A DNA stretch of 64,000 nt, from positions 1 through 64,000 of the forward strand of contig NZ_CAMLDC010000013.1 of the NCBI RefSeq assembly GCF_946478805.1, in the 5' to 3' direction. The notes under the pieces are model-generated. The model saw only the letters and a program-made list of their open reading frames with translations, was not told the DNA's origin and did no database searches. Positions within the stretch are counted from its first letter, which is position 1; each line of letters opens with the position of its first letter. A program made the translations under genes and the position numbers. The DNA is from an uncultured Fluviicola sp. Its GTDB lineage: Bacteria > Bacteroidota > Bacteroidia > Flavobacteriales > Crocinitomicaceae. Shown here piece after piece: positions 29,052 through 40,005 of the stretch.

Positions 29052-29672
29052 TCATTTCTTGAACACCTGTTTTTCCATTTCCAGCAACAAGAGTTCCGAT
29101 AAGGACTTTACTTTTAATTTCTTGAAACTGTTCTTTCGATGAGTTTGAACGGTATGTGGGCTTAATCCCAATTCCCTGCTTATTTCAAGGGTCGATTTTC
29201 CGTTCAACAGGGATTCTACGATTTCTATTTCCCGCTTTGTCAGATTGAATTCAGAAGGTGAGCTAATTTCCTCACCCTGATTCAGGATCTTGTTCCAAAC
29301 CGATTGACAGTAATAATTCTGATTGTGCAGGATCTTTTGGAATGCTTCACGGAGTTCATTCAGGGTACAATTCACATCAATGAATCCGGAAACACCGTAA
29401 GAAACCAACTTGGAAAGGCCGGAAACATCTCCGCTTATGATTAGGACGACCTTGATACAATCAGTATTTTCAGTCATTTTCAGATTATTCTCGATTTCCT
29501 CGTAATTCTCCGCAAAGTTATAGACCACAACCCGCTTTTTTTCATCAATAGCCTGTTCCGTTTCCGGGTTTCCGGCATGCCACTCAACCCTCACCTCTCC
29601 AACAATTGTCTGGACCAACTCCTTGAATCCGAGACTGATTAATTGATTGCGACTATCCAGATACAGGTTCAT
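29052..29672 (-). CDS. LuxR-type regulator with degenerate receiver domain
   Basis: 206 residues from ATG at 29672; a TTG at 29699 lies in the operator and is rejected. Residues 1-120 resemble a response-regulator receiver, but the strand-3 position that normally carries the phosphoacceptor Asp reads VVVYNFAEN, so phosphorylation is unlikely. Residues about 140-200 are a LuxR HTH (LTKREIEIVESLLNGKSTLE, ISRELGLSPHTVQTHRKN). It lies 148 bases upstream of the heme operon on the same strand and shares the operator sequence with it, so it is a good candidate regulator of heme uptake. Confidence 0.85.
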   Translation of the reverse strand: MNLYLDSRNQLISLGFKELVQTIVGEVRVEWHAGNPETEQAIDEKKRVVVYNFAENYEEIENNLKMTENTDCIKVVLIISGDVSGLSKLVSYGVSGFIDVNCTLNELREAFQKILHNQNYYCQSVWNKILNQGEEISSPSEFNLTKREIEIVESLLNGKSTLEISRELGLSPHTVQTHRKNSFKKLKVKSLSELLLLEMEKQVFKK

Positions 29673-29678
29673 GCTATG

Positions 29679-29722
29679 TAGAATAATTCTAAATAGCAAA
29701 ATTGATTCCTTCTCTTGGGTTA
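29679..29722 (-). promoter_or_regulatory. Promoter/operator candidate of the LuxR-type gene
   Basis: On the minus strand TTG, 20 bases, CAATTTTG resembles TTG-N19-23-TAnnTTTG with one mismatch. Directly downstream is the palindrome TAGAATAATTCTA (29679-29691). The layout resembles a Fur-like 7-1-7 operator at the transcription start. The block 29682-29700 is shared with the heme operon promoter. Confidence 0.5.
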
Positions 29723-29770
29723 CACAATACCGTAAAAAGGGTAATTCGGAATTATCAATTACATTTCCTT

Positions 29771-32374
29771 CTACCTCTGTCTGATGTATCCCTTTTTTCC
29801 TTTCTGAATCCGCAGTACCCAGTCATAATAACCGATGAAGTGAGAATCAAAATATCCTTTGTGCTTATATAGTGATTTCGGAAAATAGATACGCTGCTCC
29901 TCTGATAATCCTTTTACAGAAGCTTGCGGAGCAACTCCATCTTGCAGGCAAGGCGCGTCCTGACCTATCGCATTCAAATTACTTCCGTATTGCCAAACCT
30001 GTTTCCATTCCTTTCGGTTCACGGTTCCTGCTGCTGCATTTTCTGCCGCCAGGATGTAATAACCACCAAAAATTATTTTCCCTCTTAATTGTTCGACTAT
30101 TCCTTGTGCGTAAGCAAATCCCATGCTATGAGCCACCAGGTACAAGGTATCATTCCGGGAAGAATTCGGCAATTCATTTAACATCTGGTACAGGTTGCGT
30201 CCTGCTATCCTCCCGTTATTCAATCGGGTCGTAAATCCCCTTTTATTTGATTTTGTAGCGAGCAAACTATATGTTTTCGCCTGTTTTGAACCGAAAAGCT
30301 TAGAACCGACTGTGCTTGTTGTATAACACGTATGGAAAGAGCGATTCTTGCATCTTTTAGGATAAATATTGGAATTTGTGCTGAAATTCAGCAGGCTCCT
30401 GTGATTGGAAGTTGAAACGGAATGATGTCCATCGGCATAATAATATTCGGTTGGGTTAATCCGCGTTTTGAATGCATCATCGATCTGTTTCCAGGGATGC
30501 CAATAATTGTAACGGTCCTCCGTGAACAACCGGTTGATGGAATTCGGAAATTCCAAGCCCTTGCTTCGGATGTCTTCAAAGTTTTCCTCGAATGTGCTTC
30601 CAAGGGAAGTTGGTCGATACCCATTCACAAAAATCAGAATGCGTTTCGGTGGATCCGCCAATCTCAACTTGGATGACAGATCGACTCCCAGGTGATTGTA
30701 TACCTGATCGCGCAACCATTTTCCTTTAGCTGAGTATACTTTCACCACCACGTAATGACTTTCTGCGAGAATCGGTTCGTCCAGAACAGAAGTTTTCAAT
30801 GAGTCCGAATTTGCAACCAACCGAAGTTTTAGGGGAACATTCGTTTTGGAAACATTCATCTTGAAATAAAGAACCTTCTTCCGTTCGTAGAGAAAGTAAT
30901 TCCGACCAATTTTGATAATGAGCTCCGAACCTATTTTCTTTTCTTCCAATTTATCGGGATGGGTATTGTCAAACAACAGATCCAGCACCTTCTTTTCCTT
31001 TAACCCGCTGTACGACTTGATAATCCCGTCGGTGACTTCGAACCAAGAATATCCTAAATCAACTGCCTTAATCAGGGCGAAGGAAAGAAAAAATACTCCT
31101 GACCATTGAATCAACCTGGAGAAAAACGAAACCAAACGAGGTTTCTTCAATCGTTTTCTCAGAAAAGCACGCAATTTTCGGAAACCATAAATAAACCCTG
31201 CAATAGAAGCGACAACACTGAGTAAATGCAGCGCATTAAACGGTTTTGACCTGATCCTGAAAATCGTCTTGTATAAAATATTATCTATTTGCAAGTGGTA
31301 TGAATAGGTATTCTTTTTCATAGGGCGCATGACAGAAGCCAGGAAACTTTTATTCTTCAGGACTACAGTTCCGTCTTTTCCCTGTTCGAAAAAATAATAG
31401 GCAATCAATCCATTATTTGTCACCACTTCTTCATAATCATCAATAATCGAATAAATCCGCGGGTTCTTATTGATCCGTATCCATTCCTCATTATCGATAC
31501 TCCAACCAATCAGGCCTTTCCGGTCTTCCTCAAAAGCTTCGATGTTTGCAAAACCTTCCAGGTATTCGCTTGAAATGGTATGCGCCAGTTCTCTTGAATC
31601 GGATTGCATAACAAATCCCAATGCTTTATTCTTGACCATATATCCCTTAAGCGTCGGATTGACAAATTGGGGAATGATGAAAAAAAGTAGCCCGTTCTTT
31701 GTCTTTTCTTTATAGGATTTAATATAAGTATCCCGGACATGGCGCATCTGGTTGGTGTATTTCGACCGATCGGATCCCGGATTTTCAAATGATCCGATGT
31801 TTTCAAGTGCATCGTTTTCAAAAAGAGGTTCTATAGTGACATCGAAACGGATGTTCGCAGCCCGGAATCGGTAATCCAATTCCTTTTCGATGCTATCCCT
31901 GTCCATTTTGGTCTTCACCAGGGGAACAATCCGGAGATGTTGTGTAACTACCGGTAATACCGAAACATGCAAAATCGAAATGATGCGCCCTTCATATTTC
32001 GCTTCGATATCATAATCCTTGTTTGAAACAGGCAAAAAGATCCGTTGTTTTACAGCGTTTATTTTAGAACTCGCAATCTGTTTTGAGTCAATATAAAATT
32101 CAATGGAATCAATCGAAGGGATTTTCAAACGATTGATCTTGAAATCCACCACATCGCTTTGGGCCTTTCCTACAGATTTGAAGACTTCAACACTTAAATC
32201 TCCCTTCTTATCTTTGTTTATCCGTTCGTAGAAACCATAATGCTGATTCGGATTTTTTACGAATCGTGCGTATTCTATCGGCAAATGTCCAATGGAGTCC
32301 TTTATTTCCTGGGAAAATCCGGGCAAAAATCCAAAGATACATCCTATAAAAAGAAGAAAGAACCTGTAAATCAT
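29771..32374 (-). CDS. Membrane-anchored protein with C-terminal alpha/beta-hydrolase-like domain
   Basis: 867 residues. Signal peptide 1-21 (FFLLFIGCIFGFLPGFSQ). A long extracytoplasmic region (about 22-380) has no family I recognise. Two membrane segments lie at about 385-405 (LHLLSVVASIAGFIYGF) and 425-450 (WSGVFFLSFALIKAVDLGYS). After a beta domain, the C-terminal part has RILIFVNGYRP (strand plus oxyanion-type loop), the nucleophile elbow VAHSMG (Ser750) and a possible catalytic His845 (DSHFIGYYDW). It could be an esterase or lipase-like enzyme; the substrate is unknown. It follows the amidohydrolase by 4 bases in an operon. Confidence 0.8.
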   Translation of the reverse strand: MIYRFFLLFIGCIFGFLPGFSQEIKDSIGHLPIEYARFVKNPNQHYGFYERINKDKKGDLSVEVFKSVGKAQSDVVDFKINRLKIPSIDSIEFYIDSKQIASSKINAVKQRIFLPVSNKDYDIEAKYEGRIISILHVSVLPVVTQHLRIVPLVKTKMDRDSIEKELDYRFRAANIRFDVTIEPLFENDALENIGSFENPGSDRSKYTNQMRHVRDTYIKSYKEKTKNGLLFFIIPQFVNPTLKGYMVKNKALGFVMQSDSRELAHTISSEYLEGFANIEAFEEDRKGLIGWSIDNEEWIRINKNPRIYSIIDDYEEVVTNNGLIAYYFFEQGKDGTVVLKNKSFLASVMRPMKKNTYSYHLQIDNILYKTIFRIRSKPFNALHLLSVVASIAGFIYGFRKLRAFLRKRLKKPRLVSFFSRLIQWSGVFFLSFALIKAVDLGYSWFEVTDGIIKSYSGLKEKKVLDLLFDNTHPDKLEEKKIGSELIIKIGRNYFLYERKKVLYFKMNVSKTNVPLKLRLVANSDSLKTSVLDEPILAESHYVVVKVYSAKGKWLRDQVYNHLGVDLSSKLRLADPPKRILIFVNGYRPTSLGSTFEENFEDIRSKGLEFPNSINRLFTEDRYNYWHPWKQIDDAFKTRINPTEYYYADGHHSVSTSNHRSLLNFSTNSNIYPKRCKNRSFHTCYTTSTVGSKLFGSKQAKTYSLLATKSNKRGFTTRLNNGRIAGRNLYQMLNELPNSSRNDTLYLVAHSMGFAYAQGIVEQLRGKIIFGGYYILAAENAAAGTVNRKEWKQVWQYGSNLNAIGQDAPCLQDGVAPQASVKGLSEEQRIYFPKSLYKHKGYFDSHFIGYYDWVLRIQKGKKGYIRQR

Positions 32375-32378
32375 CTGA

Positions 32379-33419
32379 TCAGATTGAAGTCTTCCCTAAC
32401 CAACGCAATACATTATCATACCAAATCGCATCCGATTCCTTCTGCTCTAGAATTCCTACTTCAACTGCAAAATCAATCACTCTTCCCGGGTAGGAGTTCG
32501 CAACCCCTTCCATTTCTCCTAAAGGATACGGATCATCCAATCCGGAAACAATTTGAGAGGAACCAACCCGTATTTTCAACAATTGCAAAGTATATGAATC
32601 GTGAACCAAGGTATCAAAAAACAAATTCGGGTGACCCAAACTAGCCCTTGGATCTCTCGCCTCCGTAAACAGATCAGGACGTCCGTCAAATCCTTGCAAT
32701 CTTCTTCCATAGTTTGCCTGGCCAAGCATGCAGCCGTGTGCAAAACACGTACGGATCTCCGGGTATTTATTGACAAAATCCTTTAAAGCATACATGTGTA
32801 ATGTATCCGCGGTTTGAGCCATCATCCAAACCAAGTGAAAGCGCCAATACATATCTTTCAGGGCGACCATCTTCTCACCGTCATAGGGGTGAATTTCGAT
32901 TGCCAGTTTGTATTCATTTGCCAGTTCAAATAAAGGTAAAGTGGAATCATCCACCACAGAAAGCCATTCATTATCCTTATTCAAAAAGTGAGTTGGCAAG
33001 CAAAGCAGGTTCATTTTCAGATCTTCCACACAGCGACGAATTTCATTCAGCGCATCCTCCAGGTAAAGCGGCTGGACAACAAAACCACTGGTAAATTTAT
33101 CCGGTCTGCGTTCCTGAACACTTGCATTGAAATCATTTTGCCAACGAATCGCATCAAAAGTATCTTGCCTGGACCAGCCATTACAATAAACCTGGGATAG
33201 ATTCAACATCACCCCATGGTCAATGCCATGTCTTTCCATCCATTCAATTTTCTCATCAAAGAAGAAGCTTGGATCGGTAATCGGTCGGGCCCAATCGTCT
33301 TGTCGCATGAATTTTTTATCATCATCTATCCAAAACAATTTTTTCTCACGCATGAATTTCGGAATTTCCGAAGGTTCGGGTAAAATATGTCCGTGGCCAT
33401 TGATCTTTAGTTTCTGCAT
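32379..33419 (-). CDS. Amidohydrolase 2 family metal-dependent hydrolase/decarboxylase
   Basis: 346 residues, TIM-barrel amidohydrolase. Metal-ligand candidates are His9 and His11 (NGHGHILP), the His in AIEIHPYDGE, the His in CFAHG and the Asp in GLDDPYPLG. This ligand pattern and length match the ACMSD/gamma-resorcylate decarboxylase-like branch, so decarboxylation or hydrolysis of an aromatic acid is possible. No other kynurenine pathway gene is in the window. A perfect -7 box TAAATTTG lies at 33446-33439, 20 bases before the ATG, so it leads the two-gene operon with the hydrolase-like membrane protein. Confidence 0.86.
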   Translation of the reverse strand: MQKLKINGHGHILPEPSEIPKFMREKKLFWIDDDKKFMRQDDWARPITDPSFFFDEKIEWMERHGIDHGVMLNLSQVYCNGWSRQDTFDAIRWQNDFNASVQERRPDKFTSGFVVQPLYLEDALNEIRRCVEDLKMNLLCLPTHFLNKDNEWLSVVDDSTLPLFELANEYKLAIEIHPYDGEKMVALKDMYWRFHLVWMMAQTADTLHMYALKDFVNKYPEIRTCFAHGCMLGQANYGRRLQGFDGRPDLFTEARDPRASLGHPNLFFDTLVHDSYTLQLLKIRVGSSQIVSGLDDPYPLGEMEGVANSYPGRVIDFAVEVGILEQKESDAIWYDNVLRWLGKTSI

Positions 33420-33438
33420 GCTCGATAAATCTTTACCT

Positions 33439-33446
33439 CAAATTTA
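33439..33446 (-). promoter_or_regulatory. -7 promoter box of the amidohydrolase operon
   Basis: Reads TAAATTTG on the minus strand, a perfect TAnnTTTG box, 20 bases before the ATG at 33419. A TTAG lies at the -33 position. Confidence 0.5.
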
Positions 33447-33480
33447 GGAAATAGAAGGTAACTCCACTAATGACGGGAAG

Positions 33481-33520
33481 AAAAAAGTAAGGGCGCGATT
33501 AATCGCGCCCTTACTTTTTA
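33481..33520. repeat. REP-like palindrome, copy 1 (also a terminator)
   Basis: The 28-base core 33487-33514 is a perfect palindrome (GTAAGGGCGCGATT and its complement), flanked by AAAAAA and TTTTTA, so it can also terminate transcription of the 33533 gene. A copy with 26 of 28 bases identical is at 45729-45756. Confidence 0.75.
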
Positions 33521-33532
33521 TGTTCAATTAAA

Positions 33533-36500
33533 TTATTTACTGATTACAACCTGGTGATATTTGATTCCGAATTCACCCTGAACTTGTAAGGTATAATGTC
33601 CGTTTGCATAAGTTGACAGATCGATCGTTTTCACAGATTCGAACTGGTCGATTTCCGTGTCAAAGATCAATTTTCCTTGTGCGTCCACCATTTTCAAATG
33701 AGTATATGGAACATCGGATACGATTTCGATTTTACCGATTGATGGATTCGGATAAATCGACATATTCCATTGTGCATTTTCAGCAACTGACAAACACGGA
33801 TCCACAACGATGGTTGTTTGAGCTGTCCCTGAACATCCGTTCACATCAGAATACGAATAGACAATCGGGAAGCTGCCGGCTCCACTCATTGAAGGATCAA
33901 AGTTACCCGATGAAACTCCCGTTCCGGAATAAGTTCCACCTGCCGGTGTTCCACCGCTAAGAGCAAACGCCGGGTTGTAGGTACAAACCTGACCCAAACT
34001 ACCCATTGCAACTGTTGGATTGACATTTACTGTAATTGTAACCTGATCCGTTAACTGGCAACCATTCACATCTGTTCCTGTTAAAGTATATGTAGTCGTA
34101 CCCGTCGGAATAAATGGAATTCCATTTTGAACTCCATTATCCCATCCTAAAGTAGGAGAACCGGTTGAGTTTCCAGCTAGAAAAATCGAATTTCCTGAAC
34201 AAATCGCTTGATCACTTCCTGCATCCACACTAAATGGTGCTGCATCCGTGATTGTAACCGGATTGGAAGTTGAAGTACATCCTGCAGTTGTGACTTGAAC
34301 CGAATATGTTCCCGCAGCAGTTACGGAAATACTAGAAGCGGTCGATGTAGTTGACCAGGTATTTCCCGAAACATAGGAGGAAGTCAAGTTAATTGAACCA
34401 CCGGGGCACAAAACTGTCGCACTTGGAGTAATTACCGGAGGTGTTGGTGCTCCAGGATCTGTTAAGCTTCCTGAAAGTGTATTTGAAGCACAACCTGCCC
34501 CGCTTGTCAATACAATAGTATAAGATCCGGCACCAAGATTCGGAATCGTTGTAGGCAAAGAAGCTACAGAAGCAGATCCTGAAGTAGTTCCCGACCAAGC
34601 TATCGATCCGGAACCGGTTCCACTTATGACAATCGAACCTGTTGCAGAACCACACGCCGTTGGATCAGTAACTGTTCCCAGAGTAATGCTCGGAGTCGGA
34701 TTCACTGAAACAGATGTCGCTGCACTGGCAGTACTTTGACAACCGGATGCATTGGTTACCTGAACACTATAAGCTCCGGCTGCCGTTGCTGTAATCGTTT
34801 GGGTAGTTGCTCCATTCGACCATAAATAGCTTGTTCCAGCTGTTGATGTCAATGTAACCGAACCGCCCGAACAAAATGTAGTTGAACCGCCGGTCGTAAT
34901 TGTTGGTGCTGTCGGAACCGGATTAACGATAACTGTTGTAGCTCCACTAGCTGCACTCTGACAACTGAAAGCATTTGTTACCTGAACGGTATAAGAACCG
35001 GCAGTAGTTGCTGTAATCGTTTGGGTGGTTGCACCGTTCGACCACAAGTAGCTTGTTCCTGCTGTTGAAGTCAATGTGACAGAACCGCCCGAACAGAATG
35101 TCGTTGAACCGCCAGTTGTAATCGTTGGTGCTGCAGGAACCGGATTAACGGTAACCGTTGTAGCTCCACTCGCTGCACTTTGACAACTGAAAGCATTTGT
35201 TACCTGAACGGTATAAGAACCGGCAGTTGTAGCCGTAATTGTTTGAGTTGTCGCACCATTCGACCACAAGTAACTTGTTCCCGCTGTTGAAGTCAATGTC
35301 ACAGAACCGCCTGAACAGAATGTCGTCGAACCTCCTGTTGTAATTGTCGGTGCTGACGGAACCGGATTTACAGTTACTGTAATCGCATTACTGTTCGGAC
35401 TCTGGCAACCTACAGCACTCACCACTTTAACTGTATAAGTTCCGGCTGTTGTTGCTGTAATTGATTGAGTGGTTGCTCCGGTCGACCATAAGTAGTTTGC
35501 TCCGGCTGTTGAAGTCAATGTCACGGAACCACCCGTACAGAATGTAGTTGGGCCGCCAGCAGTTAATGTTGGCGTACTTGGTGCCGGATTGACTGTAACC
35601 GTTGTAGCTCCGCTCGCTGCACTCTGACAACCTGCTGCATTGGTTACCTGAACTGTATAGGAACCGGCTGTTGTTGCTGTAATCGTTTGGGTAGTTGCAC
35701 CATTCGACCACAAGTAACTTGATCCCGTCGTTGATGTTAATGTTACGGAACCTCCGGCACAGAATGTCGTCGAACCTCCTGTCGTAATCGTCGGTGCACT
35801 TGGTGGCGTTCCGACAGTAACTGAAATGGAGTTGCTATTAGGGCTTTGACAACCCACCGCACTCACAACTTTACAGGTATATGTTCCAGCTGAGGAAACA
35901 GTGATCGATTGAGTAGTTGCTCCTGTCGACCATAAATAGTTTGCTCCCGCCGTTGATGTTAAAGTCACGGAACCTCCTGAACAAAGTGCTGTTGATCCAC
36001 CGGCTGTAATTGTCGGAGCGCTTGGTAACGGATTAACAGTAACCGTTGTAGCTCCGCTCGCAGTACTTTGACAACCTGCCGGATTTGTAATCTGAACCGT
36101 ATATGATCCGGCTGTTGTTGCGGTAATTGACTGGGTAGTTGCTCCAGTGGACCATAAATAAGTGTTTCCAGCACTAGAAGTAAGCGTTACCGAACTACCT
36201 GCACAGAAAGTTGTCGATCCTCCCGTTGTGATGGTCGGCGCACTCGGCGCTGCATTCACAGTTACTGCAATGGCATTGCTGTTCGAACTTTGACAACTTG
36301 CCGCATTGGTTACCTGAACAGTATATGTTCCGGCTGTTGTTGCAGTAATTGACTGGGTAGTTGCTCCAGTTGACCACAAATAGCTCGTTCCGGTTGTTGA
36401 AGTCAATGTAACTGAGCCTCCGGCACAAATTGCAGTTGATCCACCGGCAGTAATTGTCGGTGTAGCAGGAAGTGCATTAACCGTCACATAATTTGTCATG

Positions 36501-39500
36501 GTCGTTGTATTTGATCCCGAACCATTTGTTGCAGTCAATACCACGTTGTATGTTCCGGCGGTTGCATAAGTAACTGTCGGATTTGCAGCTGTGGAAGTGC
36601 TTGGAGTTCCTCCGGGGAATGTCCAAGAATAAGAGGTTGGAGAACCTGTAGAAGTATTCGTATATGCTATACTTTGTCCTGCACAAACAGAAGCTGAAAC
36701 AGTTGTAAAGCTTGGGGTTGGAGGAGTTGAAGAAATCACCCCCGTCACATTGATATTATCAACGTATAGATTATTTCCGTAACCGGATAAATTTTTGAAC
36801 GCTATAATCACATTTGCCTGACCAACATAAGGAGTCAGGTTTACTGTTTCCGTTCTCCATTGAGCAGAAGTCGGTGTAAACGCTGAAGTAGTTGCTGCTA
36901 CAGTTGCAAGAGTCGTATTTGATTTGGAATAAACACTGGTAAAAGTAGAACCGCAATTGGTAGAAACCAATACTTCAAGGCCATCAAAGTTAACCGCATC
37001 ATATGGCGCATAAGCTACATCGAAAGTCATTTGGGCGGAGGAAAGACCTGTAAATATTACCGGTTTTAACCTTACGACATCATCATCCGAATCGTTGTAT
37101 GCAAAGTTGTTAAACCACATGGCATTTCCAGCAGTCGGAGCAAGTCCGGCAGCTGTTGTTCTGGCCCAGGACGTTGGTGAAGCATTATTATTGATCAACG
37201 ACCAACTTGTCGGAACAAATGTTGTTGTGGTAAACCCTTCACTCAAAGGCAAAGCCGTTGCCGTCGAACTAACAACCGTGATATACGCGTTTTTTGTTTC
37301 CGTATCCGAACCGTTTGCATTGGTTGCAACCAGTGTAACCGCATAAGTTCCTGCTGTACTGTATGTTACAGTAGGATTTGTTGCTGTAGAAGTTCCAGGC
37401 GTTCCTCCAGGGAATGTCCAAGCGTATGAATTCGCTAAAGTTGATAAATTAGTGAACGTTACTGTTCCACCCTGACAAACGGTTGTTGAAGAAGCTGAGA
37501 AATCCGCAACCGGCGGGCTTACCATTCCCAATCCGTTCAATACAAAATTGTAAGTTCCTTCATCACAATCATTGGTGGCAAACTGCACATTACCTGTGAA
37601 GCTTCCCGCCGAAGCCGGAGAAAATACCACTGTGAAAGTTGTTGTTGAACCTGGCGTAACCGTTGTTGTTCCGAAACCTGTGCCTAAAGCAAAACCTGTT
37701 CCGGTAACTGTAATCGGATTCGTTAATGTTAAATTGGTTGTTCCCGTATTTGTAACTGTAAATGTAGCAGTAGTTGAACCTCCAACCTGCGTATTCGCAT
37801 ACGTATAATAACCACCATCCAATACATCAACACTTGCGGAAGTCAAATTGATCTCTCCGGGAGTTGTCCCTTCAAATTTCACATTATCAATGAAGATGTT
37901 GTTTCCGTTTGCTGAAACCCCACGGAATCGGAATCGGAGATTCTTGGAGGTTGCAGCCACATAAGACATCAAACTGATTGTCTCCGTTCTCCAATCCGTT
38001 GCAACTGTAGGAAAATATTCAGTTGCCAATACGGTAGAATTCTGGTATAAGAATGGGGAAACATTTCCTGTTTTATTATATACGTTTGTCCAGGTAGCTC
38101 CACAATCCGTAGAAATCTGGACAATCAGCTGATCATTGGAAGTAGAAGTCTTTTTTCTATAAGCCACATCAAATTTCAAAGTAGCCGCAGTTGCATTACA
38201 AGGCAATAGGAAAACAGGTGTATACAGGTCTTCATTTGTCGTCGAAGGATCGCCAAAACAAGGAACCTGGGCAATGTTATTGGTGAAAGTTCCTGTTGAA
38301 GAGATTCCGGAAGCAGGTGACCATCTGAAACAATCCCCATTCGTATTGTCAACTCTCCATTTTACGTCCGGAGGAAAAGATTGTCCTTCAAAATCTTGTG
38401 TATAGTTTGGCATAATTCCATTCGAAACAACAAAATCAATTCCGGAAGTATCGTAAACAGTATATGGATCTGCAACTCCATTCGGGAGTGTCGAATAAGC
38501 TACGAATGTGTGCGTTCCAAGCGTTGCCGTAAATGCCGGCAAACTGACTGTTGCAGTTGAATTCGGAGTTAAATTTCCTGTCCAGCTGAATGTTACGGCA
38601 GTTCCATTGTCAATTTTATAAGAAACCGTTGCAGAAGTCAGGTTATTGGAACCCCTGTTTTTCAATTGAACACTTGGCGTTATGGCACCGACACAATTGT
38701 CACCAATAGGTGCAAATACATCTGTTACTGAAGCATCACTTGGATTTGGAGGAGTACATGCATCCGAATTTATCAGGGAAAGCCTATAGGTAGATCCTTC
38801 CAATACGGCACGCATCCGTTGTTTTTGGTCGTTAGTGAACACATTCATACAGGCGTCATCCGTATAATCCATGTAATTCTCTACCATGTCATTTCCGGGA
38901 TCGGGAGCATTAGTACAACTGTTAATAGTTGGACAACCGAAATTTGCGGCTGCAGCTAAGGGAGTATCGTTGCAGTAATCGTCTACCGAACAACCACCAT
39001 CACCCCAAATGTGGCGTAATCCTAACCAGTGACCGATTTCATGTGTTGCAGTACGCCCTTCATTGTAAGGACCTGCAAAACCAGTTACAGAACTTTTACC
39101 GATGGAACTATATAAGAACACCACACCATCTGTTGCTGCCACCGGAGTACCACATCCCATTCCTCCTAACGGAGATTGCGGGAACTGCGCATAGCCAAGG
39201 ATTCCTCCACTAATGTCACACAACCAGATATTCATGTATTTATCCGGAGCCCAACCTCTTGTGGCCGTCGGAACACCACCGTTATAGGTGTATGGTTTAA
39301 CCGTTGCATCTATATAAGTAGTACTGAAAGGAGGTGCTGTGAATCCTGCAGTCGTGCGATTGATTCGGTTCACTCCGTCTTCTCCCACGGGAAAAGCGGA
39401 TCCGTCAGGTCGTCTTTTAGCCAAGCAGAATTCGATCTGTGTATCAGCACCAACCGGATTCGTATTCCAACCATTCGAACCGAACATTCTCCTGAAATCC

Positions 39501-39838
39501 TCGTTGAGTACATCAATCTGAGATTGGATAGCTGCATAGCTGACATTACTTGCCGTACCGATAGCTTCTCCATTATGGATGACGTGAACAACAACAGGAA
39601 TCTGGTAGACACCACCGATAATTTTTCCAGCAGCCATATTTGCCGAAATTTCAGATTGGATCCATTGTTCAAATTGTTGGGATGATTCTAATTCAGGATG
39701 GTTGGCATGCAAGATTGCATCATTTTCATCTGTGTAGCAGCGAACAACGCCATTTGTTTGACCCAATACTCCATTGTAGAGTAGCGAGAAAAACAGACAT
39801 GCGAAGAGGGCACGTAGTTTTACTCCGTTAGTTTTCAT
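33533..39838 (-). CDS. Giant secreted M43 metalloprotease with tandem Ig-like repeats and T9SS domain
   Basis: 2101 residues. Signal peptide about 1-26. The M43 zinc site [11 protein letters not shown] is at 266-276 and the Met-turn is [16 protein letters not shown]-like domain (about 370-480), a jelly-roll region, an HYDIN-like beta domain and PKD domains follow ([20 protein letters not shown] and [20 protein letters not shown]). Then come eight tandem 74-residue repeats ([37 protein letters not shown]), an SprB-like segment, three divergent Ig-like modules, and the type A sorting domain ([13 protein letters not shown] ... QVVISK). Expected as a surface or secreted protease or adhesin. Repeats 6 and 7 differ at about two residues. 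Confidence 0.93.
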   Translation of the reverse strand: MKTNGVKLRALFACLFFSLLYNGVLGQTNGVVRCYTDENDAILHANHPELESSQQFEQWIQSEISANMAAGKIIGGVYQIPVVVHVIHNGEAIGTASNVSYAAIQSQIDVLNEDFRRMFGSNGWNTNPVGADTQIEFCLAKRRPDGSAFPVGEDGVNRINRTTAGFTAPPFSTTYIDATVKPYTYNGGVPTATRGWAPDKYMNIWLCDISGGILGYAQFPQSPLGGMGCGTPVAATDGVVFLYSSIGKSSVTGFAGPYNEGRTATHEIGHWLGLRHIWGDGGCSVDDYCNDTPLAAAANFGCPTINSCTNAPDPGNDMVENYMDYTDDACMNVFTNDQKQRMRAVLEGSTYRLSLINSDACTPPNPSDASVTDVFAPIGDNCVGAITPSVQLKNRGSNNLTSATVSYKIDNGTAVTFSWTGNLTPNSTATVSLPAFTATLGTHTFVAYSTLPNGVADPYTVYDTSGIDFVVSNGIMPNYTQDFEGQSFPPDVKWRVDNTNGDCFRWSPASGISSTGTFTNNIAQVPCFGDPSTTNEDLYTPVFLLPCNATAATLKFDVAYRKKTSTSNDQLIVQISTDCGATWTNVYNKTGNVSPFLYQNSTVLATEYFPTVATDWRTETISLMSYVAATSKNLRFRFRGVSANGNNIFIDNVKFEGTTPGEINLTSASVDVLDGGYYTYANTQVGGSTTATFTVTNTGTTNLTLTNPITVTGTGFALGTGFGTTTVTPGSTTTFTVVFSPASAGSFTGNVQFATNDCDEGTYNFVLNGLGMVSPPVADFSASSTTVCQGGTVTFTNLSTLANSYAWTFPGGTPGTSTATNPTVTYSTAGTYAVTLVATNANGSDTETKNAYITVVSSTATALPLSEGFTTTTFVPTSWSLINNNASPTSWARTTAAGLAPTAGNAMWFNNFAYNDSDDDVVRLKPVIFTGLSSAQMTFDVAYAPYDAVNFDGLEVLVSTNCGSTFTSVYSKSNTTLATVAATTSAFTPTSAQWRTETVNLTPYVGQANVIIAFKNLSGYGNNLYVDNINVTGVISSTPPTPSFTTVSASVCAGQSIAYTNTSTGSPTSYSWTFPGGTPSTSTAANPTVTYATAGTYNVVLTATNGSGSNTTTMTNYVTVNALPATPTITAGGSTAICAGGSVTLTSTTGTSYLWSTGATTQSITATTAGTYTVQVTNAASCQSSNSNAIAVTVNAAPSAPTITTGGSTTFCAGSSVTLTSSAGNTYLWSTGATTQSITATTAGSYTVQITNPAGCQSTASGATTVTVNPLPSAPTITAGGSTALCSGGSVTLTSTAGANYLWSTGATTQSITVSSAGTYTCKVVSAVGCQSPNSNSISVTVGTPPSAPTITTGGSTTFCAGGSVTLTSTTGSSYLWSNGATTQTITATTAGSYTVQVTNAAGCQSAASGATTVTVNPAPSTPTLTAGGPTTFCTGGSVTLTSTAGANYLWSTGATTQSITATTAGTYTVKVVSAVGCQSPNSNAITVTVNPVPSAPTITTGGSTTFCSGGSVTLTSTAGTSYLWSNGATTQTITATTAGSYTVQVTNAFSCQSAASGATTVTVNPVPAAPTITTGGSTTFCSGGSVTLTSTAGTSYLWSNGATTQTITATTAGSYTVQVTNAFSCQSAASGATTVIVNPVPTAPTITTGGSTTFCSGGSVTLTSTAGTSYLWSNGATTQTITATAAGAYSVQVTNASGCQSTASAATSVSVNPTPSITLGTVTDPTACGSATGSIVISGTGSGSIAWSGTTSGSASVASLPTTIPNLGAGSYTIVLTSGAGCASNTLSGSLTDPGAPTPPVITPSATVLCPGGSINLTSSYVSGNTWSTTSTASSISVTAAGTYSVQVTTAGCTSTSNPVTITDAAPFSVDAGSDQAICSGNSIFLAGNSTGSPTLGWDNGVQNGIPFIPTGTTTYTLTGTDVNGCQLTDQVTITVNVNPTVAMGSLGQVCTYNPAFALSGGTPAGGTYSGTGVSSGNFDPSMSGAGSFPIVYSYSDVNGCSGTAQTTIVVDPCLSVAENAQWNMSIYPNPSIGKIEIVSDVPYTHLKMVDAQGKLIFDTEIDQFESVKTIDLSTYANGHYTLQVQGEFGIKYHQVVISK
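34695..36470 (-). repeat. Eight tandem 222-bp coding repeats
   Basis: Eight units of 74 codons lie head to tail within the M43 gene, each with the conserved Cys pair (TTFC..GGS, and C of xCQS). Adjacent units 6 and 7 (about 34918-35362) are almost identical in protein but differ at many third codon positions, so the sequence is under selection and not just freshly copied. Confidence 0.85.
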
Positions 39839-40005
39839 AAAAGCAGTTTTTCATTTTTTGAACGGAGCACTCCAATCCTTAACTTGGAAATAATTGATTT
39901 AGAGTACTCAATTCTAGTTTTAGCGAACCAATGTTACTAAAAAAAAATGAATGTCAAAATTAATAAGTTTATATTTTAACATAAACTTATTAACAGCGTT
40001 GAAAT

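Noticed and set aside
34695..36470. Regularly spaced repeats that could suggest a CRISPR array
   Set aside because: The units are 222 bp, contiguous and coding in one long frame.
37572..37808. Plus-strand open frames rich in Val, Pro and Thr across the large T9SS genes
   Set aside because: They are shadows of low-complexity T9SS repeats on the minus strand.
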